A DNA stretch of 64,000 bases from AP-15 sp963733945 (GTDB lineage Bacteria; Pseudomonadota; Alphaproteobacteria; ATCC43930; CGMCC-115725): NCBI GenBank assembly GCA_963733945.1, contig CAVTFD010000012.1, positions 62,001-126,000 of the forward strand, given 5' to 3'. Below, piece by piece: positions 1-9,380 of the stretch (its first letter is position 1; each line of letters opens with the position of its first letter). Position numbers and translations under genes: made by a program. A model generated the notes under the pieces. It saw only the letters and a program-made list of their open reading frames with translations. It did no database searches and was not told the origin of the DNA.

Positions 1-156
1 AGCTGGGGCCGCATCCTTTACGACGGCAAAGACTATCTCGACGTCGCCCCGCACTGGGCTCTCTTCGCGGGCGGGGCGATCTTTCTCGCGGTGATGACGA
101 TCAACTTTATCGGCGACGGGTTGCGCGATGCGCTCGACCCCCGCCGGGTCATCTAA
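1..156 (+). CDS. ABC transporter permease, C-terminal end (DppC/OppC-like), partial
   Basis: The reading frame is open from the window edge to the TAA at 154-156 and gives 51 residues. It holds one hydrophobic membrane segment (ALFAGGAIFLAVMTINFIG) followed by the GDGLRDALDPR tail that is typical of the inner-membrane permeases of dipeptide, oligopeptide and nickel importers. Two ATPase genes of the same family follow, the first only 2 bases after this stop, so this is one operon. The start of the gene and its substrate are outside the window. Confidence 0.88.
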   Translation, partial: SWGRILYDGKDYLDVAPHWALFAGGAIFLAVMTINFIGDGLRDALDPRRVI

Positions 157-158
157 CC

Positions 159-1133
159 GTGGGCGAAACACTGCTCGAAATTCGCGGGCTCAAGACGCAC
201 TTCAAGACCGATGACGGCATGGTGCGGGCGATCGACGGCGTCGATCTGACGATCGAGCGGGGCGAGACGCTGGGCGTCGTCGGCGAATCCGGCTGCGGCA
301 AGACGGTCACCGCGATGACCGTGCTGAAATTGATTGCGATGCCGCCGGGCAAGATTGTCGAGGGGCGCATCCTGTGGAAAGGGCGCGATCTGGTCCCGCT
401 CGGCCCGGACGAGATGCGCCGGATTCGCAGCCGGGAAATCGCCATCGTCTTCCAGGAGCCGATGACCTCGCTGAACCCGGTCTACACGATCGGCGAGCAG
501 ATCGCCGAAGTCGTTCGGCTGCACCAGGGCCTCAACCGGCGCGAGGCGATGGACCGGGCCGTCGAGATGCTCCGCCTGGTCCACGTGCCGGCGGCCGAGC
601 GGCGGGTGCGCGACTATCCACATCAGCTTTCGGGCGGCATGCGCCAACGGGCGATGATCGCGATGGCGCTGATCTGCGGCCCCGAATTGCTGATCGCGGA
701 CGAGCCGACCACCGCGCTCGACGTGACGATCCAGGCGCAGATCCTCGACCTGCTAGGCGAGATGAAGGAACAGTTCGGCATGGCCGTGATGCTTATCACC
801 CATGCGATGGGGGTCGTCGCCGAGACGGCCGAGCGGGTCGCGGTAATGTATGCCGGTCGAGTGGTCGAGGAGGCGGCGGTTGACCAACTCTTCGCCCGGC
901 CGCTGCACCCTTATACCCAGGGCTTGATTCGCTCGATCCCGCGGCTCGACATGACCGGTGGGAAGAAGCGCCGGCTAGCGGCGATCACCGGCACAGTGCC
1001 GAGCCTGCTGGACCCGCCGCCCGGCTGCCGCTTCGCTCCGCGCTGCACGTTTGCCATCGGCGCCTGCACAAAGTCGGTGCCAGAGCTGCGCCCGATCGAA
1101 GGCGACCATAAGGTCGCCTGCATCCTTCATTGA
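159..1133 (+). CDS. Peptide/nickel-type ABC transporter ATP-binding protein (DppD/OppD-like)
   Basis: 324 residues starting at GTG 2 bases after the permease stop. Visible are Walker A (GESGCGKT, about 42-49), the Q-loop FQEPMTSLNP, the ABC signature LSGGMRQR, Walker B LLIADEPTTALD and the H-loop histidine in ITHAMG. The last 60 residues carry the oligopeptide-transporter C-terminal extension with GCRFAPRC and further cysteines, diagnostic of the Dpp/Opp branch. It would hydrolyse ATP at the cytoplasmic face as half of a DppD-DppF pair. The order permease, D, F matches typical operons. The transported ligand (peptide, nickel or other) cannot be told. Confidence 0.93.
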   Translation: MGETLLEIRGLKTHFKTDDGMVRAIDGVDLTIERGETLGVVGESGCGKTVTAMTVLKLIAMPPGKIVEGRILWKGRDLVPLGPDEMRRIRSREIAIVFQEPMTSLNPVYTIGEQIAEVVRLHQGLNRREAMDRAVEMLRLVHVPAAERRVRDYPHQLSGGMRQRAMIAMALICGPELLIADEPTTALDVTIQAQILDLLGEMKEQFGMAVMLITHAMGVVAETAERVAVMYAGRVVEEAAVDQLFARPLHPYTQGLIRSIPRLDMTGGKKRRLAAITGTVPSLLDPPPGCRFAPRCTFAIGACTKSVPELRPIEGDHKVACILH

Positions 1134-1140
1134 TGCGGCC

Positions 1141-2115
1141 GTGACCGAAGCGCTGCTCCGCGTTTGCAACCTGGTAAAGAATTTCCCGGTTCGGAGCGGC
1201 GCGCTCTTCGGGACGGGCGAGCAGGTGCACGCGGTCGACGATGTCAGCTTCGAGATCCGCGCCGGCGAGACATTGGGGCTGGTCGGCAAATCCGGCTGCG
1301 GCAAATCGACCACTGGGCGCTGCATCCTGCGCCTGATTGAGCCGACCTCGGGCGAGGTCTGGCTCGAGGGCCGCAGTGTCACTGGGCTCCCTGCCAAAGC
1401 GCTCGGCGCGCTGCGCCGCGATATGCAGATCATCTTCCAGGATCCGTTCGCCTCGCTGAACCCGCGGATGACGGTCGGCGCAATCATCGGCGAGGCGCTG
1501 ATCATCCACAAACTCGCCAAGACGCGCGTCGCGTTCGAAGACCGCATCGACGAGCTGTTGCAGCTGGTCGGCCTCAACGCCGACCACATGCGGCGCTACC
1601 CACACGAATTCTCGGGAGGCCAGCGTCAACGCATCGGCATCGCCCGCGCCCTGGCGGTATCGCCGAAATTGATCGTGTGCGACGAGCCGGTGTCGGCGCT
1701 GGACGTCTCGATCCAGGCGCAAATCATCAACCTACTGGCCGATCTCCAAGATGAATTCCGGCTGGCTTATCTGTTCATTGCCCACGATCTCGCGGTCGTG
1801 CAGCACATCAGTAATCGCGTCGCCGTCATGTATCTCGGCCGAATTGTTGAGCTCGCAACGGCCCAGGAACTCTACAAAAATCCTAGGCACCCCTATACCG
1901 AGGCGCTGCTATCCGCGGTCCCAACTCCCGATCCGACAGCGCGCCGTCGGCGCATCCGCCTCGAAGGCGAGATTCCGAACCCGATACGGCCACCGCCGGG
2001 ATGTCACTTCCACGCGCGCTGCCCGATCCGCCAATTGCCGCTTTGCAGCACCGAGAAGCCGCCGCTGAAAGAAGCCGCGGACGGGCATTGGGTCGCCTGC
2101 CATCTGCGCACCTAG
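1141..2115 (+). CDS. Peptide/nickel-type ABC transporter ATP-binding protein (DppF/OppF-like)
   Basis: 324 residues. I chose GTG at 1141, which starts 7 bases after the upstream stop; an in-frame ATG at 1051 lies inside the upstream gene and would add residues foreign to the family. Walker A is GKSGCGKS (about 49-56), followed by FQDPFASLNPR, the signature FSGGQRQR, Walker B LIVCDEPVSALD, the H-loop in IAHDLAV and the C-terminal GCHFHARCP extension. It is the second ATPase of the importer whose permease end opens the window. The next gene is convergent, so the operon ends here. Confidence 0.93.
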   Translation: MTEALLRVCNLVKNFPVRSGALFGTGEQVHAVDDVSFEIRAGETLGLVGKSGCGKSTTGRCILRLIEPTSGEVWLEGRSVTGLPAKALGALRRDMQIIFQDPFASLNPRMTVGAIIGEALIIHKLAKTRVAFEDRIDELLQLVGLNADHMRRYPHEFSGGQRQRIGIARALAVSPKLIVCDEPVSALDVSIQAQIINLLADLQDEFRLAYLFIAHDLAVVQHISNRVAVMYLGRIVELATAQELYKNPRHPYTEALLSAVPTPDPTARRRRIRLEGEIPNPIRPPPGCHFHARCPIRQLPLCSTEKPPLKEAADGHWVACHLRT

Positions 2116-2132
2116 TCGGGGGGCGGGCCGGG

Positions 2133-2951
2133 TCAGGCGGCGACGCGGCCGGTGCCTTCGATCACGGCGTCCCAATCGTCGATGTCGCGGTCGAGCGGAT
2201 GCACCATGACGTGCTGCACCCCGGCCTGGGCATAGGCGGCGATGCGGTCGCGCAATTCGCCCTGGTCCTTGCCATTCCAGTGGGTGCGCATCGAAATCGT
2301 GAATTCGGGCTCGGGCCTGTCGCGGCGCAGCCGCGCGACCACCGGAGCGACCTCGACCGGGGTCAGCTGGCTGCCGTGCCAGCCGTCGCCGATCCTGACC
2401 GTGCGCTTGTATGCCGCCTCCGAGCGCGCCCCGAACCAGATCGGGATCGGCTTGCCGGGGAATGGCCGCATCGTCATCTCGTTGATTTCGGCCGGGATGT
2501 ATTTGCTGCGGAATGTAACAGGGTCCTGGCTCCATACCGCCCGCATCATCGCGATGCCCTCGTCGGTGCGCCGGCCGCGCTCGCGGAACGGCGCGCCGAG
2601 TGCGGCGAACTCGGCTTCCAACCAGCCGACCCCGGCGCCGAGGATCAACCGCCCCTCGGAGAAATTCTGCAAGGTCGCCAATTCCTTGGCGAGCGGCAGC
2701 GGGTGGCGCATCGGCAATACCAGGACGCTGGTGCCAAGCCGCACCCGCTTGGTTACCGCGGCGGCCCAGGTTAGGCTTAGCACCGGATCATAGAACAGCG
2801 GCGAGCGTGGGAATGTCGCGCGCGGCACGATGATGTGCTCGCTGACCCAGACATCGCTGAGCCCCATATCCTCGGCCCGCTGCGCCGCGCGCCGGATCCG
2901 TTCGGGCGTGGCCTGCTCGCCCGCATGGGGCAGATGAATCCCGATCTGCAT
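2133..2951 (-). CDS. LLM class (luciferase-like) flavin/F420-dependent oxidoreductase
   Basis: 272 residues. The start is the ATG at 2951 (MQIGIHLPHAGEQ), where family homology begins; an upstream ATG at 3008 adds a low-complexity leader. The protein shows the bacterial luciferase-like TIM barrel pattern: an N-terminal strand with IGIHLPHAG, DVWVSEHIIVPR, VRLGTSVLVLPMRHPL, SEGRLILGAGVGW and the late IPIWFGARSEAAY. Such enzymes use F420 or FMN to oxidise or reduce small organic substrates in the cytoplasm. It is convergent with the transporter operon, so no link to it is implied. Substrate unknown. Confidence 0.85.
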   Translation of the reverse strand: MQIGIHLPHAGEQATPERIRRAAQRAEDMGLSDVWVSEHIIVPRATFPRSPLFYDPVLSLTWAAAVTKRVRLGTSVLVLPMRHPLPLAKELATLQNFSEGRLILGAGVGWLEAEFAALGAPFRERGRRTDEGIAMMRAVWSQDPVTFRSKYIPAEINEMTMRPFPGKPIPIWFGARSEAAYKRTVRIGDGWHGSQLTPVEVAPVVARLRRDRPEPEFTISMRTHWNGKDQGELRDRIAAYAQAGVQHVMVHPLDRDIDDWDAVIEGTGRVAA

Positions 2952-3026
2952 CGCCGTCCCTCCCGCCGCTGCATGCCGCGCACCGCCGGAGGCGCGCCGA
3001 TCGATCATTGTCGGCGCGATCGCCGC

Positions 3027-3866
3027 CTATTCGCAAGCGCCCGTGGCTGGCGGCGACCCGATCGGCCCAGACCCGATGCGCCACGGCCGGTCGATCGTCG
3101 GCCGCCCGAAGTGGTAGCCTTGGAGGAAGCCGACGCCTTCCTCGCGCAGCAGCGCCGCCTCTTCGGCGGTCTCGACGCATTCCGCGATGGTGCTGAGCCC
3201 GAAACCGCGGGTCAGGCCAAGCAAGTGGCGCAGAATGACCCGGTTTTCGCGGCAGCCCGCGAGGCTGCGGACAAAGGAGCCGTCGATCTTGATCGTATCG
3301 ACCGCCAGCACCTGAAGATGCCGCAGCGACGTATGGCCGGCGCCGAAATCATCGAGCGCCACGCGGCAGCCCGCATGACGCAAGGTCTCGACAAAGCGGG
3401 CCGATTCGTCCAGGTCGTCGAGCGCCGCGGTCTCGGTGATCTCCACGACCAGACGGTGCGCCAGCTCGGGCTGCTTGCGCAGCAGCGACATCAGTGAGCG
3501 CAGCCATGGCCGATCGCAGGCGGTCAGCCCAGAGACATTGAAGCCGAGCCTGACCTCGGGATGAGCGGCGAGCTCGGCGAACGCGCACTCCAAGACATAA
3601 CGGTCGATCAGGCCAATCAAGCCCACTTGCTCGATCGCCGTGATGAATTCGCCGCAGGCGACCAGACGATTGTCGTGCTCGCGCATCCGCAGCAGGCACT
3701 CGAAATAATCGATCTGCCCCGAGGCCGCACTTACCACCGGCTGAAAGGCGAACAGCAAACGGTTCTGGCTCAGCGCATCCCGAACCGCCTCACCGATCGC
3801 CGCATTGCGCCGCCGCTGCCGGCTCGGCGTCGACGGATGGTCGTGGGGCTGCGCCGGACCAGCCAT
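3027..3866 (-). CDS. EAL-domain cyclic-di-GMP phosphodiesterase (stand-alone)
   Basis: 279 residues, almost entirely one EAL domain (about 25-265), with no GGDEF, sensory or membrane part. The signature glutamate is present as ECL (56-58). Other catalytic positions are also visible: FNVSG asparagine 110, VEITE glutamate 142, LDDFGAG aspartates 172-173, KIDGSF lysine 193 and the closing AECVET and QGYHFGRP. An active enzyme hydrolysing c-di-GMP is therefore expected. Stand-alone EAL proteins usually act in the cytosol and depend on partners for input. The start is the first ATG; translation from a later codon is possible because residues 1-22 are Arg/Pro-rich. Confidence 0.88.
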   Translation of the reverse strand: MAGPAQPHDHPSTPSRQRRRNAAIGEAVRDALSQNRLLFAFQPVVSAASGQIDYFECLLRMREHDNRLVACGEFITAIEQVGLIGLIDRYVLECAFAELAAHPEVRLGFNVSGLTACDRPWLRSLMSLLRKQPELAHRLVVEITETAALDDLDESARFVETLRHAGCRVALDDFGAGHTSLRHLQVLAVDTIKIDGSFVRSLAGCRENRVILRHLLGLTRGFGLSTIAECVETAEEAALLREEGVGFLQGYHFGRPTIDRPWRIGSGPIGSPPATGACE

Positions 3867-4090
3867 CAGGCGCTGGCTTCGCCCTGCGCCGGGTGTCGAT
3901 GATCCGCGCGCCCGCCCGCCTCGGCGCCGATCTGGTTTCGCAGCTTACATGCCGGCACAGTCCCGCCTCGATCGCTGCTTCGACCTTCGCATCCAGCGGT
4001 CGACGCCGCAGATGCGCGTTCGGCGGCAAGCTAAGGGCGACGGGTTTAGGAAGGCTTAAGGGAGGGCGCCGGTACGGCGGGCGATGACGC

Positions 4091-4891
4091 TCAGGACGGC
4101 GTGTGCGAGACCAGAAACGGCAGGACCGCGTTATTGAATTCACGCGCGCGGACATGGGTCAGGAAATGGCCGCCGCGCGGAAACAGCTTAACCTCCGCCC
4201 CCGGGATCAGACGCGCCAGCTCCTCGGAGTAATAGGACGGGGTAACGATGTCATCTTCGGCGCCGATCACCAGAGTGGGCGTCTTGATGCGGCCGAGTTC
4301 GGCGGTGCGATCGAAGGCCAGCATGGCGTCGATCCGGGCGGCGACGATCTCCGTCGGCGCGAAGGTTGCCAGATGCTGCGCCTCGATCTGGCGCAGGCGC
4401 TCGTTATTGCGGGCGATCCACCAGCTCGGATACCACAACAAAGTCGCCGATTGCAGATACATACTGGGCCCGAGGCGCTGCAGGATCTCCTTGCGCAACG
4501 CATATATTCGGCGGAAATAAGCATCGGCCTTGGTCCAGGTCGCGGACAGAACGACGCTGGCGAGCCGGTTCGGGTACTCGATCGCCAGAACCTGCGCGAC
4601 GGCGCCTCCGGTCGAATGGCCGACGACATGTGCGCGCCGGATCTCGAGCGCGTCGAGGAGCGCCACCGCATCCACCGCCATCCGCTCGACGGTATAGCCC
4701 ATTCGCGCCGGATCGCTCTGCCCAATGCCGCGGTGATCAAAGGTCACGACCTCGAACCGCTTAGCGAAGGTGGCGACTTGATCTTGCCAGAAGGACGCAA
4801 ACCCGCCGAGCCCCGTTATGAACAGGACGGGGAAGCCCATGCCTTGGCGCTCGTAATAGAGCGAGCACTCTCCGATTGAGATGCGCGGCAT
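4091..4891 (-). CDS. Alpha/beta fold hydrolase
   Basis: 266 residues with the full alpha/beta-hydrolase layout: oxyanion strand FITGLGGFASFW, DHRGIGQSD, nucleophile elbow GHSTGG, acid in the VIGAEDDIVTP loop and the histidine in GGHFLTH near the C-terminus. There is no signal peptide, so it should be cytoplasmic. The sequence resembles the 3-oxoadipate enol-lactonase/RutD-like branch, but the substrate cannot be fixed. Neighbours on both sides are unrelated and the 280 bases upstream carry no recognisable gene. Confidence 0.85.
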   Translation of the reverse strand: MPRISIGECSLYYERQGMGFPVLFITGLGGFASFWQDQVATFAKRFEVVTFDHRGIGQSDPARMGYTVERMAVDAVALLDALEIRRAHVVGHSTGGAVAQVLAIEYPNRLASVVLSATWTKADAYFRRIYALRKEILQRLGPSMYLQSATLLWYPSWWIARNNERLRQIEAQHLATFAPTEIVAARIDAMLAFDRTAELGRIKTPTLVIGAEDDIVTPSYYSEELARLIPGAEVKLFPRGGHFLTHVRAREFNNAVLPFLVSHTPS

Positions 4892-5173
4892 CGATCGACG
4901 GTTCAGAACGGAGCAAGGTCGGTATCATCGGCGCGGGTAGGCTGTCAACGCGGAGGGCATGCACGAAACGCAAATGTGAGTGGCGCAGAGCACTGCGGTG
5001 GCGGTAGGCCTGCCCAAAAATTGCCACATCGCAACCGTTCCATGCGCCGACGCTATGTGGTTGAGCATGGCGACCAAAGCTAGCGTCGCCGTTCTGACGA
5101 CGCGACCAGCAGAACCGGCAAAGCGAGTGCCTCCTCGCGCGGCACGGGCCTCACGACCTGATCGAGGTGCGAG

Positions 5174-5635
5174 ATGAGAGAGCAGGAAGCGAAGATCACA
5201 GAGCGTCATACCGACAAGCTGCAACCCGACGGCGCGAGCCATATGGACGCGTCGCGCGTCGCTCCCTCGACCCGGCGCTCGACGAGCCGAACTCAGGACG
5301 TCGATCGCCATGTCGGGGCTCGCGTCCGCGAACGGCGGATCATGCTCGGGTTGACGCAACAGCAGCTCGCGGATTTGATCGGCGTGACGTATCAGCAAGC
5401 GCACAAATACGAGCGGGCGATCAATCGGGTTTCAGCCGGCCGTTTATTTGAGATCGCCCATGTGCTCAGCGTCCCGGTCAGCTATTTTTTCGATGGCCTC
5501 AAACAGAACGGCGATCGCGCGGTCAGCCCGCGCGAAAGAATGTGCTTGGAGCTCGCCCGAAACTTTGCCCAGATCCCGAACGAGCGTCACCAGGAGGCGC
5601 TGAGCCAGCTTGCGCGCGTGCTCGCCGCCGAGTGA
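5174..5635 (+). CDS. Xre-family helix-turn-helix transcriptional regulator
   Basis: 153 residues from ATG, with GAGGTGCGAG just upstream as a usable ribosome site. Residues about 45-105 form a Cro/CI-type helix-turn-helix (VGARVRERRIMLGLTQQQLA ... VTYQQAHKYERAINRVSAGRLFEIAHVLSVPVSYFF). The N-terminal 40 residues are polar and probably disordered; the C-terminal 40 form a helix found in many rhizobial Xre proteins. It is a DNA-binding regulator of unknown target. A second gene of the same type lies at about 9 kb on the other strand. Confidence 0.85.
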   Translation: MREQEAKITERHTDKLQPDGASHMDASRVAPSTRRSTSRTQDVDRHVGARVRERRIMLGLTQQQLADLIGVTYQQAHKYERAINRVSAGRLFEIAHVLSVPVSYFFDGLKQNGDRAVSPRERMCLELARNFAQIPNERHQEALSQLARVLAAE

Positions 5636-5662
5636 GCGGCCGCCGGAAAACCGCCAGCCAGG

Positions 5663-5839
5663 TCAAATCGGAGGGCGCCGCCGGCCAGCGAAGCCCGTCA
5701 CTAGCGCTATCGCGAAAATGACCAGGAAGATAAAGAACAATATCTTGGCAATGCCGGCGGCGGCGAAGGCGACTCCGCCAAAACCAAGAAATCCGGCGAT
5801 CAGCGCAATGATCAGAAAGACCAGCGCCCAGTAGAGCAT
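5663..5839 (-). CDS. DUF1328 small membrane protein (YtjA family)
   Basis: 58 residues starting MLYWALVF at 5839. The preceding GGAGGAGA fixes this start over the in-frame ATG 18 bases upstream. The chain has two hydrophobic helices separated by GFGGVAFAAAGIAK, the typical DUF1328 pattern, and ends in a basic RRRPP tail. The family is predicted to sit in the inner membrane; function is unknown, though relatives are often stress-induced. It is convergent with the Xre gene, 27 bases away. Confidence 0.85.
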   Translation of the reverse strand: MLYWALVFLIIALIAGFLGFGGVAFAAAGIAKILFFIFLVIFAIALVTGFAGRRRPPI

Positions 5840-5905
5840 TCTCTCCTCCATCGCCAACCCACCCGAGAGGTGCGTGGAATTACCCGGTAGGGCGTTGGCT
5901 ATCGG

Positions 5906-6916
5906 TCAAACAAGCGGCGCTGCTGTGCAGTTCCGCTGATCGCAGGCGACGCGGCGGTCGGGTTGGACGAGGAGCAGCGGACTTGCGGCGATCTCGATCT
6001 CCAGCGGCAACCCGCCGCGAATTTCGCCGTCGGTCTCCACCACTGGTAGTCCAGCCGCGCCGGGTTTGCCTGCGGCGATCGACACGCGGCCCCCCGTGAG
6101 GATCGAGACGTCCGCCAGCCGGTGCAGCCTACCCAGCAACATCATGCCGAGATAGCGCAAAACGGCGAGCCGCCCCGCCCTTCGAAACAGCACGATGTGT
6201 AGCAGCGGGACGTCTAATCGGGCATCGGGCGCGATGACAAATCGCCCAGCGTACAGGCGTCCCGTCGTGACGATAGCCGAGGCAACCCGATCCGCACCGC
6301 CCTCGGTGCTGACGATGAACTCGCTTCGGCGATAGCGGCCCAGACATAAGAGGATTGCCCAGATAAAGGCCAGCTTGCCGATCCGACGCTTCAGGCATGG
6401 GTCGAGTGCGCCGAGCACCTCGGCATCGAATCCAACCCCGATCATCGCGAGGAACAAGCGGTCGCCGGCGCGGCCCGGCCAGATCGGCTTCGGCATCCCG
6501 TCGGCGATCACCCGAGCGAGCCGCCGGGGATCGCGCGGCAGGCCAATCTCGTTCGCCAGCACATTGCCGGTCCCGAGCGGCAGCACCGCCAGCGGCCGCG
6601 ACGCAGCGAAGATTCCATTCGCCACCTCATTGACGGTGCCATCCCCGCCAGCAGCCACGATCAGATCGAAGGCGGGGTCGGCCTCGCGCGCCAGCTTCTC
6701 GGCGTCGCCGGGGGCGCCGGTCGGGAGGATCGTGACCGTGCAACCCCGGCCTTCGAGTTCGGCGACAACGCTGCCGAGGCGTTTGGCGTGACGTCGTTCC
6801 CGACCCGCCGCTGGATTGAAGATGACAAGGATCCGTCGGGGCAAGCGGGCCTCGGCGCTGACGGAAGCAACGGGTGGTCGCCGGCGGCTAAGCCGCCGGC
6901 CGCAGCACCGCGGCAT
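5906..6916 (-). CDS. Diacylglycerol/sphingosine kinase family lipid kinase
   Basis: 336 residues. The N-terminal DAGK catalytic domain shows ILVIFNPAAGRERR (about 29-42), the nucleotide-binding GGDGTVNEVANG (90-101) and LPLGTGNVLANEIGLP. The C-terminal half has the beta-rich lipid-binding part with EVLGALDPCLKRRIGK. Members phosphorylate diacylglycerol or related lipids at the membrane. The start at 6916 lies 29 bases inside the end of the asparagine synthetase gene, so the two genes form a translationally coupled operon. The first 25 residues are Arg-rich and the true start may be later. Confidence 0.82.
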   Translation of the reverse strand: MPRCCGRRLSRRRPPVASVSAEARLPRRILVIFNPAAGRERRHAKRLGSVVAELEGRGCTVTILPTGAPGDAEKLAREADPAFDLIVAAGGDGTVNEVANGIFAASRPLAVLPLGTGNVLANEIGLPRDPRRLARVIADGMPKPIWPGRAGDRLFLAMIGVGFDAEVLGALDPCLKRRIGKLAFIWAILLCLGRYRRSEFIVSTEGGADRVASAIVTTGRLYAGRFVIAPDARLDVPLLHIVLFRRAGRLAVLRYLGMMLLGRLHRLADVSILTGGRVSIAAGKPGAAGLPVVETDGEIRGGLPLEIEIAASPLLLVQPDRRVACDQRNCTAAPLV

Positions 6917-8828
6917 CTGCAGGCGCGTCGATCCACATCCGGAACCACAGTTCGAGCATCAACAGTGCCCACAGCCGGCTCTGGTGATCGAAACGGAACG
7001 TGCAGTGTTCGTCGAGCAGACGGTCGACATAATCCGGCCGGAACACCCCGCGCTCGCGCGCGCTCTGCGACAGCAAGGTATCATAGGCCAGCTCCTTGAG
7101 CTCGCCGCGAAACCAACGGTCGATCGGGCAGCCGAATCCGCGCTTTGCTCGATAGAGGATTTCACGCGGCAAATAGGGCGCCATCGCGCCTTTGAACAAC
7201 GCCTTGGTGACCCCGCCGGCCATCTTGACCGAATCCGGCAGCTCGGCCGCCCATTCCAGCAGCATAGGATCGAGCAGCGGCGATCGCGCTTCGAGGCCGT
7301 GCGCCATGGTGGCGACGTCGATCTTCACCATCAGATCGTCGGGCAGATAGGTGTGAATATCGGCCAGATTAGCGCCGGCGACCAGGCTTTCCGTCTCGGC
7401 GAAATAGGGATCGAGCAGATCGGCGGCGGAGTGATCGAGGTGCGTGCGCATCTCCTCGCCATAGCCCTCGCGTTTGTCGCGGTCGGCAAAGAACGCGATT
7501 GTTGGGGCGTAGCGCTGGGCCGGTGAGTTGCACGGCGCCTGGAGCACGGCGCGGATCTGGCGCAGCTTTAATCGCCGCTGCAGCGGCCCGGGGGCTGCGG
7601 CAAGCAGCTGGGCCAGTCGTTCGCGGCCCCAGCGTGGCAGCCGGTCGAGGCGGTCGAGATAGCGCATCGCCCGGTATCGGCCATAGCCGAGAAAACATTC
7701 GTCGCCGCCATCGCCGGTCAGCGCCACCTTGACTCGGCGGCGGGCGAGTTCGGCAACATACCAGGTCGGGACTGCCGAGGGGTCCGCGAACGGCTCACCA
7801 TAGTGCCACACCAGGCGCGGCACCACCGCCACTGCGTCGGGCTCGACGACCTGCTCCTCGTGGTCCGTGCCATAGCGCTGCGCCACCATCCGGGCATAGC
7901 GGGTCTCGTCGTATTCCTTGGCGGCGAAACCGATCGAGAATGTTTTGACCCTACCGCCGCCGGCGCGCGCCATCATCGCCACCACGGCCGAGGAATCGAC
8001 GCCGCCAGACAGGAAGGCCCCGAGCGGCACGTCCGAGACCAGGCGAACGCGGACCGCCTCTTCGAGATGCGCGACGAGTTCGGCACGCAGTTCGTCCAGC
8101 GGCCGCGCGATCGGGACGCCAGATGCGCGGGTCAGTTGCCAATAGCGCACCAGCTCAGGCTCGTCGATGCCGCCGTCGGCGGCTGCTGAGATGGTGAGAT
8201 AATGCGCCGCCGGCAGCTTGCGGATTCCGGCAAAGGCGGTTTGCGGCGCCGGCACATATTGCAAGGTTAGATAATGGTCGATCGCCGCTAGATCGGGCAC
8301 GCGCGACACGTCCGGCCAGGCAAGCACAGCCTTGATCTCCGAGCCGAACACAAACCCGGTGCTAGTACGCGCCCAATAAAGCGGTTTTTTGCCGATCCGA
8401 TCTCGGGCCAGAATCAGACGTCGCGAGCGTCGGTCCCACAGCGCCAACGCAAACATCCCGCGCAGCCGCGAAAAGATCCGCGGTCCCCAGGCGTGCCAGC
8501 CATTGACGATGACCTCGGTGTCGCTGCGGCTGCGAAAAGGATAACCCAGCGCCGTCAGCTCGCGGCGGAGCTCTACAAAGTTGTATATCTCGCCGTTGTA
8601 AGTAATCCAGACATTGCCATCGGCGCTCGCCATCGGCTGATGACCGGCCGGCGAGAGATCGATGATCGACAGGCGGGCGTGGGCAAGACCGGCCCTGCCG
8701 TCAGTCCACACGCCTTCGTCATCGGGCCCACGGTGCCGCAGGGGCGCGATCATCCGCCATAGCCGAGCTTCGAACTCGGCGCCCCTCGGCGCCGCTCCAG
8801 CAGTCACAAAACCGGCAATTCCGCACAT
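6888..8828 (-). CDS. asnB: Asparagine synthase (glutamine-hydrolysing)
   Basis: 646 residues. Cys2 directly after the initiator (MCGIAGF) is the nucleophile of the N-terminal glutaminase domain, supported by RLSIIDLSPAGHQP and YNGEIYN. The C-terminal synthetase domain carries the ATP pyrophosphatase loop SGGVDSS (274-280) and LTGDGGDECFLGYGRY. The enzyme transfers glutamine nitrogen to a carboxylate. Length and the FRGELKELAYDTL tail match the AsnB subfamily associated with cell-surface polysaccharide or exosortase loci, but no such genes are nearby, so simple asparagine synthesis is equally possible. It is the first gene of a pair with the lipid kinase. Confidence 0.93.
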   Translation of the reverse strand: MCGIAGFVTAGAAPRGAEFEARLWRMIAPLRHRGPDDEGVWTDGRAGLAHARLSIIDLSPAGHQPMASADGNVWITYNGEIYNFVELRRELTALGYPFRSRSDTEVIVNGWHAWGPRIFSRLRGMFALALWDRRSRRLILARDRIGKKPLYWARTSTGFVFGSEIKAVLAWPDVSRVPDLAAIDHYLTLQYVPAPQTAFAGIRKLPAAHYLTISAAADGGIDEPELVRYWQLTRASGVPIARPLDELRAELVAHLEEAVRVRLVSDVPLGAFLSGGVDSSAVVAMMARAGGGRVKTFSIGFAAKEYDETRYARMVAQRYGTDHEEQVVEPDAVAVVPRLVWHYGEPFADPSAVPTWYVAELARRRVKVALTGDGGDECFLGYGRYRAMRYLDRLDRLPRWGRERLAQLLAAAPGPLQRRLKLRQIRAVLQAPCNSPAQRYAPTIAFFADRDKREGYGEEMRTHLDHSAADLLDPYFAETESLVAGANLADIHTYLPDDLMVKIDVATMAHGLEARSPLLDPMLLEWAAELPDSVKMAGGVTKALFKGAMAPYLPREILYRAKRGFGCPIDRWFRGELKELAYDTLLSQSARERGVFRPDYVDRLLDEHCTFRFDHQSRLWALLMLELWFRMWIDAPADAAVLRPAA

Positions 8829-8927
8829 TTCCCGACTCTACTGTTGAAGCCAGGGTTCCTGCCGCGTAATCGCGGCGGAAAACCGCGCCCGCCAGCGGTT
8901 GCGCAAACCGTGGCCTTTGCCGCCGCC

Positions 8928-9380
8928 TCACGCCTTGGGTTCGGCCGATTGCGCGAGCGCCTTGGTCATGTCAAGGAATTGTTGGCGAATTATCGGGTCG
9001 GGAATAGCGTAGTAAAGTCGGATAAACTCGATCGTTTCCGGCTTCTGCAGGTGCTCGCGCCAGCGCTGATCCTCGGGGCTGACCTCCGCGTCGTCGGACC
9101 GCAGATCGCCAAAAAAGTACGAGATCGGCACGCTCAGGATCTCGGCCATTGCCGAAAGTCGGGATGCGCTGACGCGGTTCGCGCCACCCTCGTATTTCTG
9201 CACCTGCTGAAAGGTCAGGCCGAGCGCGTTGGCAAGGGTTTCCTGGTTCATCCCGAGCAACAACCGGCGCATCCGGATGCGGTTGCCGACATGAATGTCG
9301 ATCGGGTTCGGGACGCCGGTGCCGCGCCCGTATTTCGGCGCCGGCTTGGTCTCGTCCACGGATCTTGCCGAGTTCTTCAA
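8928..9380 (-). CDS. Xre-family helix-turn-helix transcriptional regulator
   Basis: 150 residues from a TTG at 9380 preceded by GAGGGGAG, the best-placed ribosome site. ATG at 9419 is the alternative; the frame is open further upstream, but that part is compositionally unlike protein. The HTH (about residues 30-90) reads VGNRIRMRRLLLGMNQETLA ... LTFQQVQKYEGGANRVSASRLSAMAEILSVPISYFF. This closely parallels the regulator at 5.2 kb, so the two are paralogues. The C-terminal helix ends in FLDMTKALAQSAEPKA. Targets unknown. Confidence 0.83.
   Translation of the reverse strand: MKNSARSVDETKPAPKYGRGTGVPNPIDIHVGNRIRMRRLLLGMNQETLANALGLTFQQVQKYEGGANRVSASRLSAMAEILSVPISYFFGDLRSDDAEVSPEDQRWREHLQKPETIEFIRLYYAIPDPIIRQQFLDMTKALAQSAEPKA

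Noticed and set aside
3790..4155. Minus-strand frame of 121 codons between the EAL gene and the hydrolase
   Set aside because: Arg/Pro-rich, overlaps both real genes and has no ribosome site.
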